From contig MU394110.1 in the NCBI GenBank assembly GCA_022578605.1, forward strand, positions 157,026 to 221,025: 64,000 bases of DNA, read 5' to 3'. A model generated the notes under the pieces. It was not told the origin of the DNA and did no database searches. It worked only from the letters and a program-made list of their open reading frames with translations. The position numbers were made by a program, and so were the translations under genes. Position 1 is the first letter of the stretch; each line of letters starts with the position of its first letter. Of the stretch, positions 23,111 to 34,568 are shown piece by piece. The DNA comes from Camillea tinctor. Its lineage: Eukaryota > Ascomycota > Sordariomycetes > Xylariales > Xylariaceae.

Positions 23111-25852
23111 CTAGACCATCGATTCATGGGCTTCGTACGACGGGGACTGCACCTGCTGCTGAGGCGGCTCGGGAATGGCGGCGAACTGGGGTACCCATTT
23201 GCGGATCACTCGCGGGACTTCAGCGCCTCTAGGCCGGACCACCTCCTCCTGCCAATTCAGGACATCCCACAGCCCGACAATGGCATGTCGGCGCTGGGCT
23301 GAGAGTCTGTGCTGGATCTCCTGGAAACGGGGAACGGCTCCCGAGCGGACTGCTTCCACTGCACGAAGACGTCTGGCCTCTCGCTCAGCCACAACGTCAG
23401 CTACGGCATGGTAACGATCCTGGGCTGTGTTCCAGCCAGAAACACCGTTGCTCCCGGATGTAAGCACCTGGCACAACTCGTCATATGGAAGATTGAGCAA
23501 GATGCGCGACAGGATGGGCGAGCACTTAGCAGGCTCCCGATGGGGAGCAGGACTATCCTCTGGGTACGCCGCCGGGAGATCGCCAAACTTGATACTAGAT
23601 AAGCGGTTAGGCTTTCCGGGGTGTCTCGTGCTGGTGCCTCTAGCAATAGCAGGGGCAGGCCGGTTCACGACGGGAGGGGGCAGTGCAGCAGCAACGCCAG
23701 GAATGCGGGCCAACTTGGGAGGGTCGGTAACCGACGTGTCGAGTTCAAAGTTGGATGGGAACTCGTTCACCAAGAAGTTCATGATGGCAACCAAGAGAAT
23801 CTTAGTCTCAGGGCCATATCCGAAATCCAGCATGACTGAAGGCATGTTAGGTTCATCCTGCTCATTGCCGTAGCTGAGGTGCCGTTGCGTGGTGCCCTCG
23901 AGGACGAACCCCATAGCCTCTTCAATAGTGTTCCAATTAAGGAGCTCGGCGGCAATCTGCAGACCACGAACAAGAACATCTGGCATGCACAAGAGGTGAC
24001 CGGCAGCAGCATAACCTAGACTGAAGTTGAAACGATCGGTCTTATCACCCGCAAAGCCAACACCGTTGGCTGCGTGGTTATACATAGGGGGCAGAGTCAG
24101 CAGAGGGTGCAGGTATAGACGTTGCACCGCCAACCACCAAGCGTCAGAGCGCAGGTACGCATCATCAGTCTCAATGGTGATGGTCTGAGAGCCTAGATCC
24201 GTGGCACGGGCAGCCATGATGTGCTGCTTAAGAGCCATGCTACGGGCCAGAACCAACTTGTGACCAGTGATCTTAACTGGAGCCTGGTGACCCTTAGCAT
24301 AGACGAGCTCCAGAACACAATCGGAAAGCTCGCGGTTGTTGAATTGGTCCTTAAAGTAGGCAATACTCTCCATCTCGTCATCAGCAATGCTGGGGCGGCG
24401 AGTAAAAGGATCCATAGGCATGAAAGGTGGCAGGGGGCCGGCAGGATGTGGGTGGCCCACGGGGTGGTGGGGATCGTGGTGATGAGCATGAGAACCGTAG
24501 GGGAGGCCGTTCGGAGGGAAAGGCATGGCACCATTCTCTATACCACCATTGTGCTCGCCCGAGGCATGAGAGCCGTGGAAGCTGTGGGGCGTAGGAGGAC
24601 CATAGCGACCAGCACCGGGAGGGAAGGCGTCGAAGGGGACCTGGGGCACGGGGGCGTGAACCTGTCCGTACGAGTCAATGGTAGTCATGGGCATCATATC
24701 GGGTCGGAAGTGGGTGTTGATAGGACCAGGGAAACCGTTGCTAGCGGTGTGCGCGTGGTGATGTCCGTTGAGACGGGGGTGGATGTGGGACTCTCCGCTG
24801 ACGGGTGGGGGTGGAGGAGGCGGCATGAAGCTGTTGGGCCGAGGGGCGGGAGAAGGGGTCTGGGAGTCGGGGAATCCACCAAACATTATAGGTCCTCCAT
24901 TGCTGCTCATGTGCGGTCGATGGTGCGGGTGCGGATGCGGGTGCATCTGGTGCGCAGCGTACATGTCGGAGGGGTTAGGAGGAGGAGGAGGAGGAGGAGG
25001 TCGTTGCTGTTGCTGCTGACCGGGATGGTGGGGTGGCATGTTGTGGTAAGGCGGGAATGAATCGGGTCGGGACGACGAGGTCGCGGACTGGGGTTGGGAC
25101 TGCAACTGGGAAACCTGGTGGTCCTGACCATCCTCATGGCCGCCTATGAGCTGTAAGAGTCTGACATCGGACGGGGTTGGTTCTGGGTGTAAGTATAGAA
25201 GCGGGTTACCTTGGGTCGCGTCATGCAGGGCAGCCGAGCTCGCAGCCGAGTCAGCATCGGCGATCGAAGGAGCAGAAGACAGCTGGGAAGGGTCGTCAGC
25301 TGTGGTATGGTGACGGGAGGGTCTGGTGTGGGCGCCGTTGGTGTTGCTGGTTCCGTGGGTGCCGTTGATACCATTCATGCCATTCATGCCGTTCATGCCG
25401 TTCATGCCGTTCATGCCGTTCATGCCGTTCGTGCCATTCAGGTTATTATTCATACCGTTGGTGTAGTTGGGGGCGTCATCATTAGCCTGGGGGTGGTAGG
25501 TGTGATGGTGGTTAGCAGCGGCGCCGGGACCTTGCTCGGGCTTCTCCACACGAAAGCCGTTGGACATATTCTCAGACGGTTTGGCTGACTTGGCCGACTT
25601 GGAGGTGGGGTGGTCGAGTAAGGCGGCCTCGAGGGAAGAGACGGGAACACCATTGGAGGTTCCGGAGACGGTTGGGTTATGCTTGGAAGAGGGTTTGTTG
25701 GTGTTGGGCTGCTTCTGCATCATGGGGAGGGGGATAGCAGGCACCACGACAGGTCGGGCGGCGACGGCGGCTGCGGATGTAGAGGGTTGTCTTTTCGCAT
25801 GACCGGAAGCCGACTTTGCAGTCTTGGGTTGCTGGCCCTTGGTAGGCGCCAT
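23111..25852 (-). CDS. Large low-complexity protein with BTB-like domain
   Basis: Single exon, 913 aa, ATG at 25852. The first 500 residues are disordered: Ala/Pro/Ser-rich, then a run of Asn-Gly-Met triplets (encoded at about 25350-25445), His- and Pro-rich stretches, and a polyproline run. From about residue 507 a folded part begins with RELSDCVLELVYAKG and VKITGHKLVLARSMALKQHI, which resembles the start of a BTB/POZ domain. A long helical region follows. The C-terminal part contains an Arg-rich helix (VVAEREARRLRAVEAVR) and a conserved-looking WDVLNWQEEVVRPRG segment. It looks like a regulatory or adaptor protein, perhaps nuclear or cytoplasmic. No catalytic motif was seen. The leader upstream is very long and rich in simple repeats. 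Confidence 0.8.
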   Translation of the reverse strand: MAPTKGQQPKTAKSASGHAKRQPSTSAAAVAARPVVVPAIPLPMMQKQPNTNKPSSKHNPTVSGTSNGVPVSSLEAALLDHPTSKSAKSAKPSENMSNGFRVEKPEQGPGAAANHHHTYHPQANDDAPNYTNGMNNNLNGTNGMNGMNGMNGMNGMNGMNGINGTHGTSNTNGAHTRPSRHHTTADDPSQLSSAPSIADADSAASSAALHDATQGNPLLYLHPEPTPSDVRLLQLIGGHEDGQDHQVSQLQSQPQSATSSSRPDSFPPYHNMPPHHPGQQQQQRPPPPPPPPNPSDMYAAHQMHPHPHPHHRPHMSSNGGPIMFGGFPDSQTPSPAPRPNSFMPPPPPPPVSGESHIHPRLNGHHHAHTASNGFPGPINTHFRPDMMPMTTIDSYGQVHAPVPQVPFDAFPPGAGRYGPPTPHSFHGSHASGEHNGGIENGAMPFPPNGLPYGSHAHHHDPHHPVGHPHPAGPLPPFMPMDPFTRRPSIADDEMESIAYFKDQFNNRELSDCVLELVYAKGHQAPVKITGHKLVLARSMALKQHIMAARATDLGSQTITIETDDAYLRSDAWWLAVQRLYLHPLLTLPPMYNHAANGVGFAGDKTDRFNFSLGYAAAGHLLCMPDVLVRGLQIAAELLNWNTIEEAMGFVLEGTTQRHLSYGNEQDEPNMPSVMLDFGYGPETKILLVAIMNFLVNEFPSNFELDTSVTDPPKLARIPGVAAALPPPVVNRPAPAIARGTSTRHPGKPNRLSSIKFGDLPAAYPEDSPAPHREPAKCSPILSRILLNLPYDELCQVLTSGSNGVSGWNTAQDRYHAVADVVAEREARRLRAVEAVRSGAVPRFQEIQHRLSAQRRHAIVGLWDVLNWQEEVVRPRGAEVPRVIRKWVPQFAAIPEPPQQQVQSPSYEAHESMV
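25350..25445 (-). repeat. In-frame 9-bp repeat encoding Asn-Gly-Met triplets
   Basis: About ten near-identical 9-bp units (CCGTTCATG on the plus strand) encode an NGM-repeat tract inside the BTB-like protein. Variant edge units read NGI and NGT. Such in-frame minisatellites often vary in copy number between strains. Confidence 0.9.
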
Positions 25853-26042
25853 GATTGGGGGGGTTGAACTTTTGAATTCGAAGGCCCGATGGTTGGTGCC
25901 AGATTCTTTTTTTTTTTTGAAGTAAAAAAAATATTGTTATGGTTGAGGAGGGGGGGAGAAGAGAGAGGAAGGGGAGGAAAAGAGGAAGAAGAGAGAGAGG
26001 GTTGAAGGCGATAGTAGAAGAGAAAAGAAGAGAAGACAAGTG

Positions 26043-26110
26043 AGCGAACCAACGAACAAACGAACGAACGGTCGAGCAAATGAATGAACGAACGAACGAA
26101 TGAACGAATA
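26043..26110. repeat. GAAC-type tetranucleotide repeat
   Basis: An imperfect array of (GAAC)n with GAAT and GGTC variants lies in the 5' region of the BTB-like gene. Confidence 0.85.
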
Positions 26111-26649
26111 GAACAAGAAGCGCAGTCCAAAGTTGAGTTGCGATCAGTTCAAGGATTCGGGTCGCAATGAGGGAAGACCGGAAGACCGAGATGGAGTGGG
26201 GGGGCGAAATATGAGGATTTAGGACTTCTTAAATAGAATGTACTGGTACTGGCAGTGGTAGTAGTAATGGTACTGGTAATGGTAATAGTAATAGTACTAA
26301 ATAGGTCGGGCATTCGACCACGAACCGGATCGTGACTGCGAAGTTGTTGAAGTCGTATGGTTGATATGGTGGATGGGTCGGGACAAGGCTTGAACCGTGG
26401 GGCCAACACCTTGGGCTTTTTTTTTATTTTTTATTTTTTGATGTTGCGACTCAACCGGAGCTTGAAGATGTCATGGAGAAATGGTTGGACCATACCAGAT
26501 TTATGTGGTGCAGATCCTATAGACCAGGAACCAAAGACTAGGCAAGAACCGAGACCGGGACCAAAGCCGAGACGTGGACGAGGAAGAAGTACAAGACGAA
26601 TGATGCGAATTAGATCGATCAATCAGACTTGTAAAAATAGAAATAGAGG

Positions 26650-26671
26650 AAGAGAGAGAGAGAGAGAGAGG
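26650..26671. repeat. (GA)n microsatellite
   Basis: About eleven GA units within a longer purine-only stretch (26640-26760). Confidence 0.85.
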
Positions 26672-28360
26672 TGAGAGAAGGAGAAAAAGAGTAGGAGGAG
26701 AATAATAGGAAGAGGGGAAAAGAGAGAAGGGGGGGGGGAGAAGAAGAGAAGGAGAAAAAAAAAACTGAAGATCTATCAGCTTAGGTTTCTTTTTCTTTTC
26801 TTTTCAACTGTGTGGGTATGCGTATTGCTGTTACTGTTGTAGTGGTGGATGATCAATGAAGATGGTGGCGATGATGATGATGTTGATGTTGATGTTGATG
26901 CCAATATTGATGATTATGTTGAAGTTGAAGGATTGTCTTGTGTTTGGTGACAAGACAAATAAACTAGGAAGATCAAGAGAAGGTGTATGTGTGTGTGTAT
27001 CCGTACGTATAGATTGAATATGTACGGGAATGATGTTTTGCTTGATTTGTTTTTTTTTATATCTTATTTTTTTTTTACTTGGTTGCTGTGATGGAGGTAG
27101 AATCAACTTCATAAAGATCGTTCACTTTTAGGACAGCTCCAGTTTGGTGGTGGTGCTTGGCGGGGGGGAAAACGGAGGGGGGGGAGAAGGACGAAAAAAG
27201 TCCGACAGGAAAAAAAAATTGCTTGTAGCCTTTTCCCGCATCCAGCCAAATTGACCAGGTCTGGAATTGAACGGAAGAATATGGTTCTGGTTTTGTATCT
27301 TTTATCAGGTGATGTCAGCTGGGGAAGGGCCTACGCCAATATGTACTGCCGCTGTTACCCTTTTTCTGGCAGTTGGCAGGATCTCTGTCACTTACCACTT
27401 CCGTCGATTAATAAGTACCTAGGTACTAGGTAGGTAGTGTACTCCGTAAGGCATTTTGGGTTTGGGTGCGGCAGACAACCTTGTCTCCAATCAGCCCAAG
27501 TCTAGAGCCACGCGGTGACCTCATAATTAAACTCGGATTTAGTGGGGGTTTAGGTAGTGGCTGTAGTGGCTAAATGCTATTAAAGCCACAATAACGCCCT
27601 AAGGGTCATAGGTACCCAGGTGGTTTACCCCACTTCATCAGGGAAGCTGGGAAGGTCCCCTCCCCTCTGGTCCCCTTACCCCTGCACCTACCTTAAATTT
27701 AGCTGGTACCTAGGTACATATGCTGATTATCTAAGCTCTAGAATGTGGGGATTTGGCTTTCCGTTTAAGCATGTCCATGCTGGGGACTCGATCTCCCGTA
27801 TTCCTCGCCTCGAGTTTTCAATTTAGCACAAAAATACAGAAGCTTAAGCCTCGGGTTTCAGCCCAACTTGAGGGAGGTAACACATTTGCTATGTACATAG
27901 TAGGTATGTAGGTACCTAGGTACTTACGCCGTACTAGGTATTGTGTAGCGTATCACATGCCATTATGTTATTTACTTTAATTATGTACCTGATTACCTGG
28001 GACTTACTGACCTATTATATTATACATATATAGGTACATATAGTGCTAGTAGTACCTACCTTTAAACAAACAATGTCCCCTAGATATACACTATAATCTC
28101 TAATCTTTCCCGCTTTTCTAACCTAATCTACCTGCATCATCCAATCCACTAGGTTAACCTAACTGCCTAGGTACATGTACATACAAACATTGAAAAACCT
28201 ATCCGAACCTAGCCTATAGCGAATGCGCACAACCCTCCGGCAGCTTATTAGTTCCCGCTATAGAGCAAGACATCGTCGCTACCTTGATCCCCGCTCCACC
28301 TAAGCACATGTAAGTAATACATTAGGTGCTATGTATGTGTTATGCCCCCCATCTATGTAT

Positions 28361-28386
28361 TATGTATGTATGTATGTATGTATGTA
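28361..28386. repeat. (TATG)n microsatellite
   Basis: About six TATG units in intergenic DNA. Confidence 0.9.
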
Positions 28387-29128
28387 CCTGTCACCAGCAG
28401 CAAGCATCCGAGCCTCAACCCCACTGTCTTAGGTACAGCGATTCCCCATCAGCCTAATCCCGCCACAACACCACTTACACGTTATTTAGTACCTAGGTCT
28501 GGTATATATTCATACAACTTACCTACCTAGGCATTCATCTACTTACCGTGAACCGCTTTCTTTCAAGCAGGAAAATGGACAATGAAATGAAATAAACCAA
28601 AAAAAAAGGAGGAAATAAAAACAATTCATATTGTTCAGACATAGTAAGAACTTAATAAACAAATTATGTAAAGAGCCTCTATTATATCGCACTTTACCTA
28701 CTTTATAATGAAGCAGTGTAAATAATTGCAACACCCTAGGAACTCCTATCGTATGTTAGGTAATCACGATGTTGTTGTGCGGGAGACTACATGGATGGGA
28801 ACTCTGATACCGTTACTAGTAGTAGGTTATACATCAAACACTAGATCTCCTTGCATCCCATGATCTACTTATGTGGTATTCGCATCGCTCCTGGTACTAT
28901 GTCTATCTATCTACCACAAGATGCATGGATCAATATGTGTCAATAACTAGGTGACTAGATGTATCTAGGTTAAATATTTCATTCCCCCATCAGTTCCCGA
29001 ACATTTTACTAGTCGTCGAAATATTCTGGTTATGGAATGTCTCGGGACTCTGCAACATAATCCTCACGCAAGCATATTAATTGATACCTAGGTATCTTTT
29101 TTTCATCACCAGCAACTTTTTTTTTCTC

Positions 29129-30381
29129 TTAATCCAGCTCCATCACCTCGGGAAATACCAGAGTCTGGCCGCAGCGCGAAGAATTGTCCCAGACTTCCTC
29201 ACTCGACGACAACGGACCGGGAAGCGAGACCTTGCCCAGCGCGCGCTGTGCGATTCGGAGACCCTTCTGTACTTCTGTGACTAGGTGTGATAAAACAAAA
29301 AAAAAATTCCAAGGGTTAGCGAATTTCCCATTACCAGTATTAGGGGGTAAGGGGTTCGGCTTCCTTGAACGGGGGAGTGAAAAGGGGAAGAAGAGAAGAG
29401 GAACACAGTAAAAGAGAACAAAAAGGAAACTCACGAATAAGATACGCCTCCCAGTCCTCCTCGCTCCCCTCCGCTTGGCGTGCCTTCTCACTGCACACCG
29501 ACACGTACTGCGACAGACCAATCATGTCGTCCTTGAGTGTCATGAACACACCCCGTAGGTTGATGCTGCTGCTGCTACTGCTGTCATCCCTTTTCTTCTT
29601 TTTCTTCTTCTTCTTCTTCTCATCAACGAACAGCAAGCGTCGAATCTCCTTGTCGAACGGGTCAGTCACATGTCGTTCTTCATCGTCGTTGGCATTTTCA
29701 TCGTCATCGATGTCGATGGCATACGGTGTTGCTGCTGCTGAATGCGCATCGATGACAGGGGTGGTGAAGGTCGTGGTCTGGCTACCGCCGGAACGACCCT
29801 GTGGCGTGGGAGAGGTGTTGTTGGATGCGATGTAACGGCGGTTGCGATTGCGGGTCGTTGCTGTTGGGGTGAGGAGACTGGATTAGTACATAGGCGAGCA
29901 GGGGCTTTGTTTTTATATAAAAGGGGATATGTTTGTTTGGGATGATGCCGGGCTAGTCGGTACTAGATTGCTATGGCGCCCGGGGGAGGGAGGACTCACG
30001 GGCACCGAGGGTGGCTCCGAGAGCAGCACCAGCGGCTTCTTCAACGGTTGGGAGATCCTCGGGATTACCATCGCTATAGTTCAGTTAGTTATCTCAGATA
30101 AAGGTAAATTTTACATAGAGAGGGGGTAGGGAGGCAAGAGGGTAAGAGGAAGAGAATTTATGTTATATGACAGGGAAATATATGTTATTATGAAGAGAAA
30201 TTGCGTACGTAGAGCGCATAAGAGTATACGAGTGCTTGTTAGAAACTTACAAGAGCGTATCGACTAGGTCAGCTAGCTTCTCTCTAAGCATCCCCTTGCG
30301 CACCTGGTTGGATTGCACATATCGAGGATCTGCCAGGAGAAGATCCATGGCTTGCTTTAACACCTTCATAAACCATTCCAT
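29129..30381 (-). CDS. Four-exon conserved-looking hypothetical protein
   Basis: Exons 30381-30251, 30073-30000, 29860-29435 and 29280-29129 splice in phase to a 260-aa protein; introns are 177, 139 and 154 nt. I do not recognise the family. The N-terminus is an amphipathic helix-rich part (MEWFMKVLKQAMDLLLADP, then KGMLREKLADLVDTLF), followed by an Ala/Gly stretch (EEAAGAALGATLG). Next comes a polar linker with an acidic run (DIDDDENANDDEERH), a poly-Lys run and a poly-Ser run, then a helical segment ending in EEDWEAYLIR. The C-terminal exon has VQKGLRIAQRALGKVSLP. There is no signal peptide or membrane helix. The two branch-like CTAAC sites and exact reading-frame continuity support the model. 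A cytosolic or nuclear scaffold-like protein is the most that can be inferred. Confidence 0.7.
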
Positions 30382-30392
30382 TGTGTTGTGTT

Positions 30393-30448
30393 GATGGGGG
30401 AAGGCTGCGGTTGTTGATTGGATGGGGGAAGGCTGCGGTTGTTGATTG
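30393..30448. repeat. 28-bp perfect tandem duplication
   Basis: Two exact, directly adjacent 28-bp copies starting GATGGGGGAAGGCTGCGG lie 12 nt upstream of the start codon of the minus-strand orphan gene, so probably in its 5' UTR. Confidence 0.9.
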
Positions 30449-31991
30449 AGGTGATTATAGTGATGGATGGGTAGGAAGGGAAGGGGGGCACATGAGATTA
30501 TTTCCCAAAAAGACCAAAGGTGCAAGAATAAAAAAAGGAAGAATTCAGTGCACATCTAGTATGACCTTTGCCCTATGCTCTCGGTATAAACTATTATTAC
30601 ATCGGCAGTGTGGTCGTATATCATGCTTTTCATATTAACAATTATAGGAGGCCGGCATGGTGGCTTGGAACGTATTTAACTCATTGACAGGCCCCTTATA
30701 ATTTTAGGACCATTCTAAAACCTCTCCTATTTGGTATTGGCTACCACTTTTACTATAGTGACTATTTTTTCCTTTTCTTCTCAAAAGAAAGACTGATGTG
30801 ATGCTCTTACTATCTATTTGTGTCCTTGTAATGATAATATGAACTACTGTGGGCTCCAAGAATTAGTTTGATCTTATCAAAGGCCTCAAATAATAGGTTG
30901 TGGGTTTTTTTTTTGTCAACTAGAGAAAGGTAAAGATGTTGCCTTTTGACTTCATGATAAAGACCATTGCATTCATATGATTAAAAATTCGTGTCCTTTA
31001 GAAGTAAGCGGTTCTTGGTTGAAGACAGTAGAGGTCCTATAAACATGAAAAGCACTCAAGGAGAGACAAACATGTTAACAGGTATAGAAGCTCTTGGTCA
31101 CTAAGAGAATGGTTGAGAGAACAAACATACCGAGAATTGGACTAGGGGGTGCAATGGCTGTTTACGTGTAGAGAGAAAGTTGATACCGCAATGTGTGTAC
31201 TCCTTTTGTTGATACCAAACACTTGAACTTAACATAGTTAAATGCAACGGGACCCAGCATTCTATTTAAGAGATAATTCTTTAGCCTATACTTATGACCG
31301 TCACTGCTTAAGAGAAAAAGCTCTTTATATTGATACTGTAAGAGAACACATTCTTACCAATGTAATGATCCTTATCTGGAGATACCGTGATAATATAGTC
31401 CTAGGTAGAAAATAATATTTCTATTCAGTAAATTTTCATAGAGACAAAGCACATCGTAACACAAACCTTGCCACTAGTTCAGCATTCTCATAATATAGGT
31501 ATATGATCCTAGGTAGATGCCCGTCTCTATGAGCCGATATCGGTAGTAAGAAGGCCGGCTAAAAAAAAGGAACCATAGAGGGATACTATTATAAGGCACC
31601 CAAGTTAGTTAACCAAATATCCAACGAAGGGGTAGTTCCACCAGTCAAAAAAAAAAGAACGAATAATGGAAAGATAGAAGAGCCTTGACCACTTCTCAGG
31701 TATAGGAACTCAAATATAACCTATACTATTACATCAACATACGATCCGTTGATCTGGATCTAGTCTTGGCCTTGACTAGGTAGGTGAGGCTAGATAAATG
31801 AGTAAAGCATCTGGGCTACTATCACATGGAATCTCTGCCATCTAGTTTGCTACCAAAATGTGGAAACGGGCGCTTAATCCCTGAGAGCCATGCCTCGAGC
31901 CCGCCGCTGCCCGTCCCATGAGAATCGAGGGCCGGCCCCTGTCCATCTCACAAGGGGGGTTACACCAGCAGCAGTGTGATGCCGAGTTTTG

Positions 31992-32055
31992 ATTGGTCGC
32001 AGGGGTGTCAATTTCGACCAATCCGGTAAGCGATGGCAAGTAGGCTGTGACCAAT
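31992..32055. promoter_or_regulatory. Cluster of three CCAAT boxes
   Basis: ATTGG (31992-31996, reverse orientation), CCAAT (32018-32022) and CCAAT (32051-32055) lie within 64 bp. CCAAT is the core site of the fungal Hap/CBC complex. The cluster is about 630 nt upstream of the receptor gene at 32687. The sites are seen; binding is inferred. Confidence 0.4.
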
Positions 32056-32686
32056 CAAACGCCGTCAGCCAATATTCTTCTCGAAATACGCCCCTTGAAG
32101 CGACGATGGCTCGGCCGTTAGTACCTTCGATGGGGGAGTGAGAGAGGGGTTTATTTATTATCAGCGTTGGACGAAATCATTGATTCAACGTGACATGGGA
32201 TTTGTTGGTGACTCGACCGGGGAACTCAGGTGCGGGCCCCTATCGAAATGCAATTGGAGCCTATCTTGCATGTAAGTACCTAGGTTAACTGCTATATTTC
32301 ACGAACCCAACATATCCACATACATAACCTACCATCTTCACGCTTACACTTACACCCGCTCACTATCCGCTTACACGACAGAACGGGGGGCCGATCGCCG
32401 CCATCGCGGCCTACTTCCCACACGGGCAGAACGTCCGGGAGTGGGTAAAGGTGATGATCACCTGGTATACATGCAAGTAAGTGAGTAGGTCCCAGATCTG
32501 GCCTCGAATGGAATTGACTTTTAAACATTTACCGGCGCACCCATCCACAGCTATACCTTGGCTCTCCTTTCTCTCTTTCTCTCTCTCTCTCTCTTACTCT
32601 GACCCTTCCCCCCCACTTCCCCAACGCATGTCTCACATTATCTAGATGTCGCCGCATCACGGTCGACTAGTCTTTGCTTCCCCAGC

Positions 32687-34070
32687 ATGCATCCGGGATA
32701 CCAACTGGCGTGTGCTATGTGGGCTATGTCAGCCCTCTCGCTCGCTCTCGTCTTTCTGAGGCTATACACAAGGATATACGTTGTGAAGTTTGTCGGCGCT
32801 GAAGACTACATGTACACATGTACAGGCGTAGGTGACCCCTTTTTGTCGTAAAAAAAAAGAAACAAAAGAGAAAAAGAAAAAGTTAAACGTGACTAACTTA
32901 TAGATGCAATTTGATTAACACAGATATTCTTCCTTTTGTTTACAATATTCATACAGATTTCAGTGGAATACGGGCTGGGACGGAGTTTCTGGGAGCTGAG
33001 CATCGCCGACTCATCCGACGCCATCTTCTGGACGTACGTCGCCAACAGCTTCGCCATTGTAGGCAATGCCATGGCCAAACTGTCGATGGGGCTGTTCTTA
33101 CTTCGCGTCGTCCAGATTAGATGGCACAAGATTGCACTTTGGGCCGCTGTCATCGTCACAGCAGCTACGTCGGCTGCGCTCACCATCATGCTTTGGAATC
33201 AGACCACTCCAATAAAAGCGAGCTGGGACCCGTTGCGGACGAAGGGGAAATGGAATATTAAGATTCAGCCTATGAGCGTGGGACTTGGAGGTAAGGGGTT
33301 TGACACGATATATCGTGATATTATACAGACCCGAGATCGCTGACATTTCCATTAGTATGGTCTAGCGTTTGTGATTTCTTCTTTGCTATCTTTCCTTGGT
33401 TGTTCATCTGGTCTCTGCGTATGCCACAACGTGATAAGATCATGCTTGCGGGGGGAATGAGCCTTGGGGTAATGTCAGTGATGAACCCCTATCCATCGAA
33501 ACTCCTGATGATGGATTGACTAATCTCTTTAACAGTGCAGGGGCTTGTGGTATTACTAGAACAGTGGTCCTATCTCAACTAAATGTCTATAACTACACAT
33601 GTGAGTAACAACATTACTATCGTAATCACTACGGTCTGAAGACATGTAAGGTTGACTTTATTATAGTGAATTTCGTACCCTACTTCGCTTGGGCTGGTGC
33701 CGAGATCGCCGTCGCCATGATATGCATCGGCATTCCGACGCTGCGACCGCTCTACCTCAAAGCGCGCGGACTAGCCAGCGCTTACGGAAACCACGCTCGG
33801 AGCGAAGCCAGCGATGTTCCGCAATTCACGATGATTGATCGCAAAGCGCCCATCGGAGCGGGGCATGCGCAGGTCGACTCGGGATTCTCACATAGCCGGA
33901 CGGACTCGAATGTGACCAAGCCGCCGGACGCATATTACTCACAAGGCGTCAGGGACAGCGTAGACGACATCATATCGGAGTACCATACTCGGAACACAGA
34001 CAATATGACATGGACGGGTGGCCGGGTTCGTATGAGGGATGACGTGGAAAATTGGCCTTTGAGAAATTAA
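32687..34070 (+). CDS. Fungal rhodopsin-like seven-helix membrane protein (1)
   Basis: Five exons (32687-32827, 32924-33290, 33356-33473, 33536-33600, 33667-34070) give 364 aa, the usual size of the fungal rhodopsin-domain integral membrane family. Family landmarks: LRLYTRIYVVKFVGAEDYM after helix 1, VEYGLGRSFWEL after helix 2, AKLSMGLFLLRV in helix 3-4, and CDFFFAIFPWLFIWSLRMP followed by AGGMSLGVIAGACGITRTV, which depends on a GTCAGT donor at the end of exon 3. The C-terminal tail of about 100 residues is polar. The usual paired extracellular cysteines are missing (see findings). An ATG at 32646 starts a short overlapping upstream frame. Members of the family include PTH11-like receptors; ligands are mostly unknown. 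Confidence 0.85.
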
Positions 34071-34568
34071 TGACTGCTAAGGCACTTTATAAGAGGTGCC
34101 TATGATATGACATATATAAATGCCCAAACAACTTAGATACGTGGGAACAAGATTCAACGTACAGACGCAAGTCGATTTATTCGAGATATTATTTATAATG
34201 AACCCTGGGGCAGGTTACCTCATTGACCATTTTAAGTTATCAGTAATAATAATAAGTGAATTCTCCCATGTAGTGCATACAACAAAGTTGATTAATAAGA
34301 GTAGTAGGTGGGAGTAAATCCCCGTATAGAGGGGAAGGGGTAACTGCCGGGGCGAAGTGGAAGTATATCTCGGAGGGTTCCTGGAAGAAATATTTCCAGA
34401 GGTGAAATGAGTCTTGCGTTATGATTAATCGATTCACCGGAAGCAGCTGGTGGCGCATATTCTTTCTTGTAACGAAACCGGGTGCCCTTCTATTCCATAT
34501 TGCTATCAAATGAGAAGGTAGATCAACAAAAGCTCGAATTTATATACATCATACCCCCGTCACCAAAA
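34071..34568. other. Intergenic between convergent genes
   Basis: Shared 3' flank of the first receptor gene and the oxidase gene. No gene is seen. Confidence 0.5.

Larger units (their letters stand above)
25853..29128. other. Long leader and gene-poor region
   Basis: The first 900 nt are the repeat-rich upstream region of the BTB-like gene, with GAAC-type repeats at 26043-26110, triplet repeats near 26240-26300, (GA)n at 26650-26671 and GATGTT repeats near 26870-26900. The rest is AT-rich with many CCTAGGTA motifs, including four exact TACCTAGGTA palindromes. No gene is supported. Confidence 0.6.
30382..32686. other. Intergenic region with promoter elements
   Basis: It contains the 5' flank of the orphan gene (with a 28-bp tandem duplication), an AT-rich stretch of about 1.2 kb without open frames (30600-31840), and the upstream region of a receptor gene with three CCAAT boxes. 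A (CT)8 microsatellite lies at 32579-32594. No gene is supported. Confidence 0.6.

Noticed and set aside
24221..25060. 279-codon open frame on the plus strand
   Set aside because: It lies wholly antisense to the GC-rich BTB-like gene; its composition mirrors that gene and it has no domain.
27741..27800. Possible tRNA B-box-like sequence (CGGGAGATCGAGTCCCC on the minus strand)
   Set aside because: No acceptor, D-arm or anticodon stem could be fitted around it.
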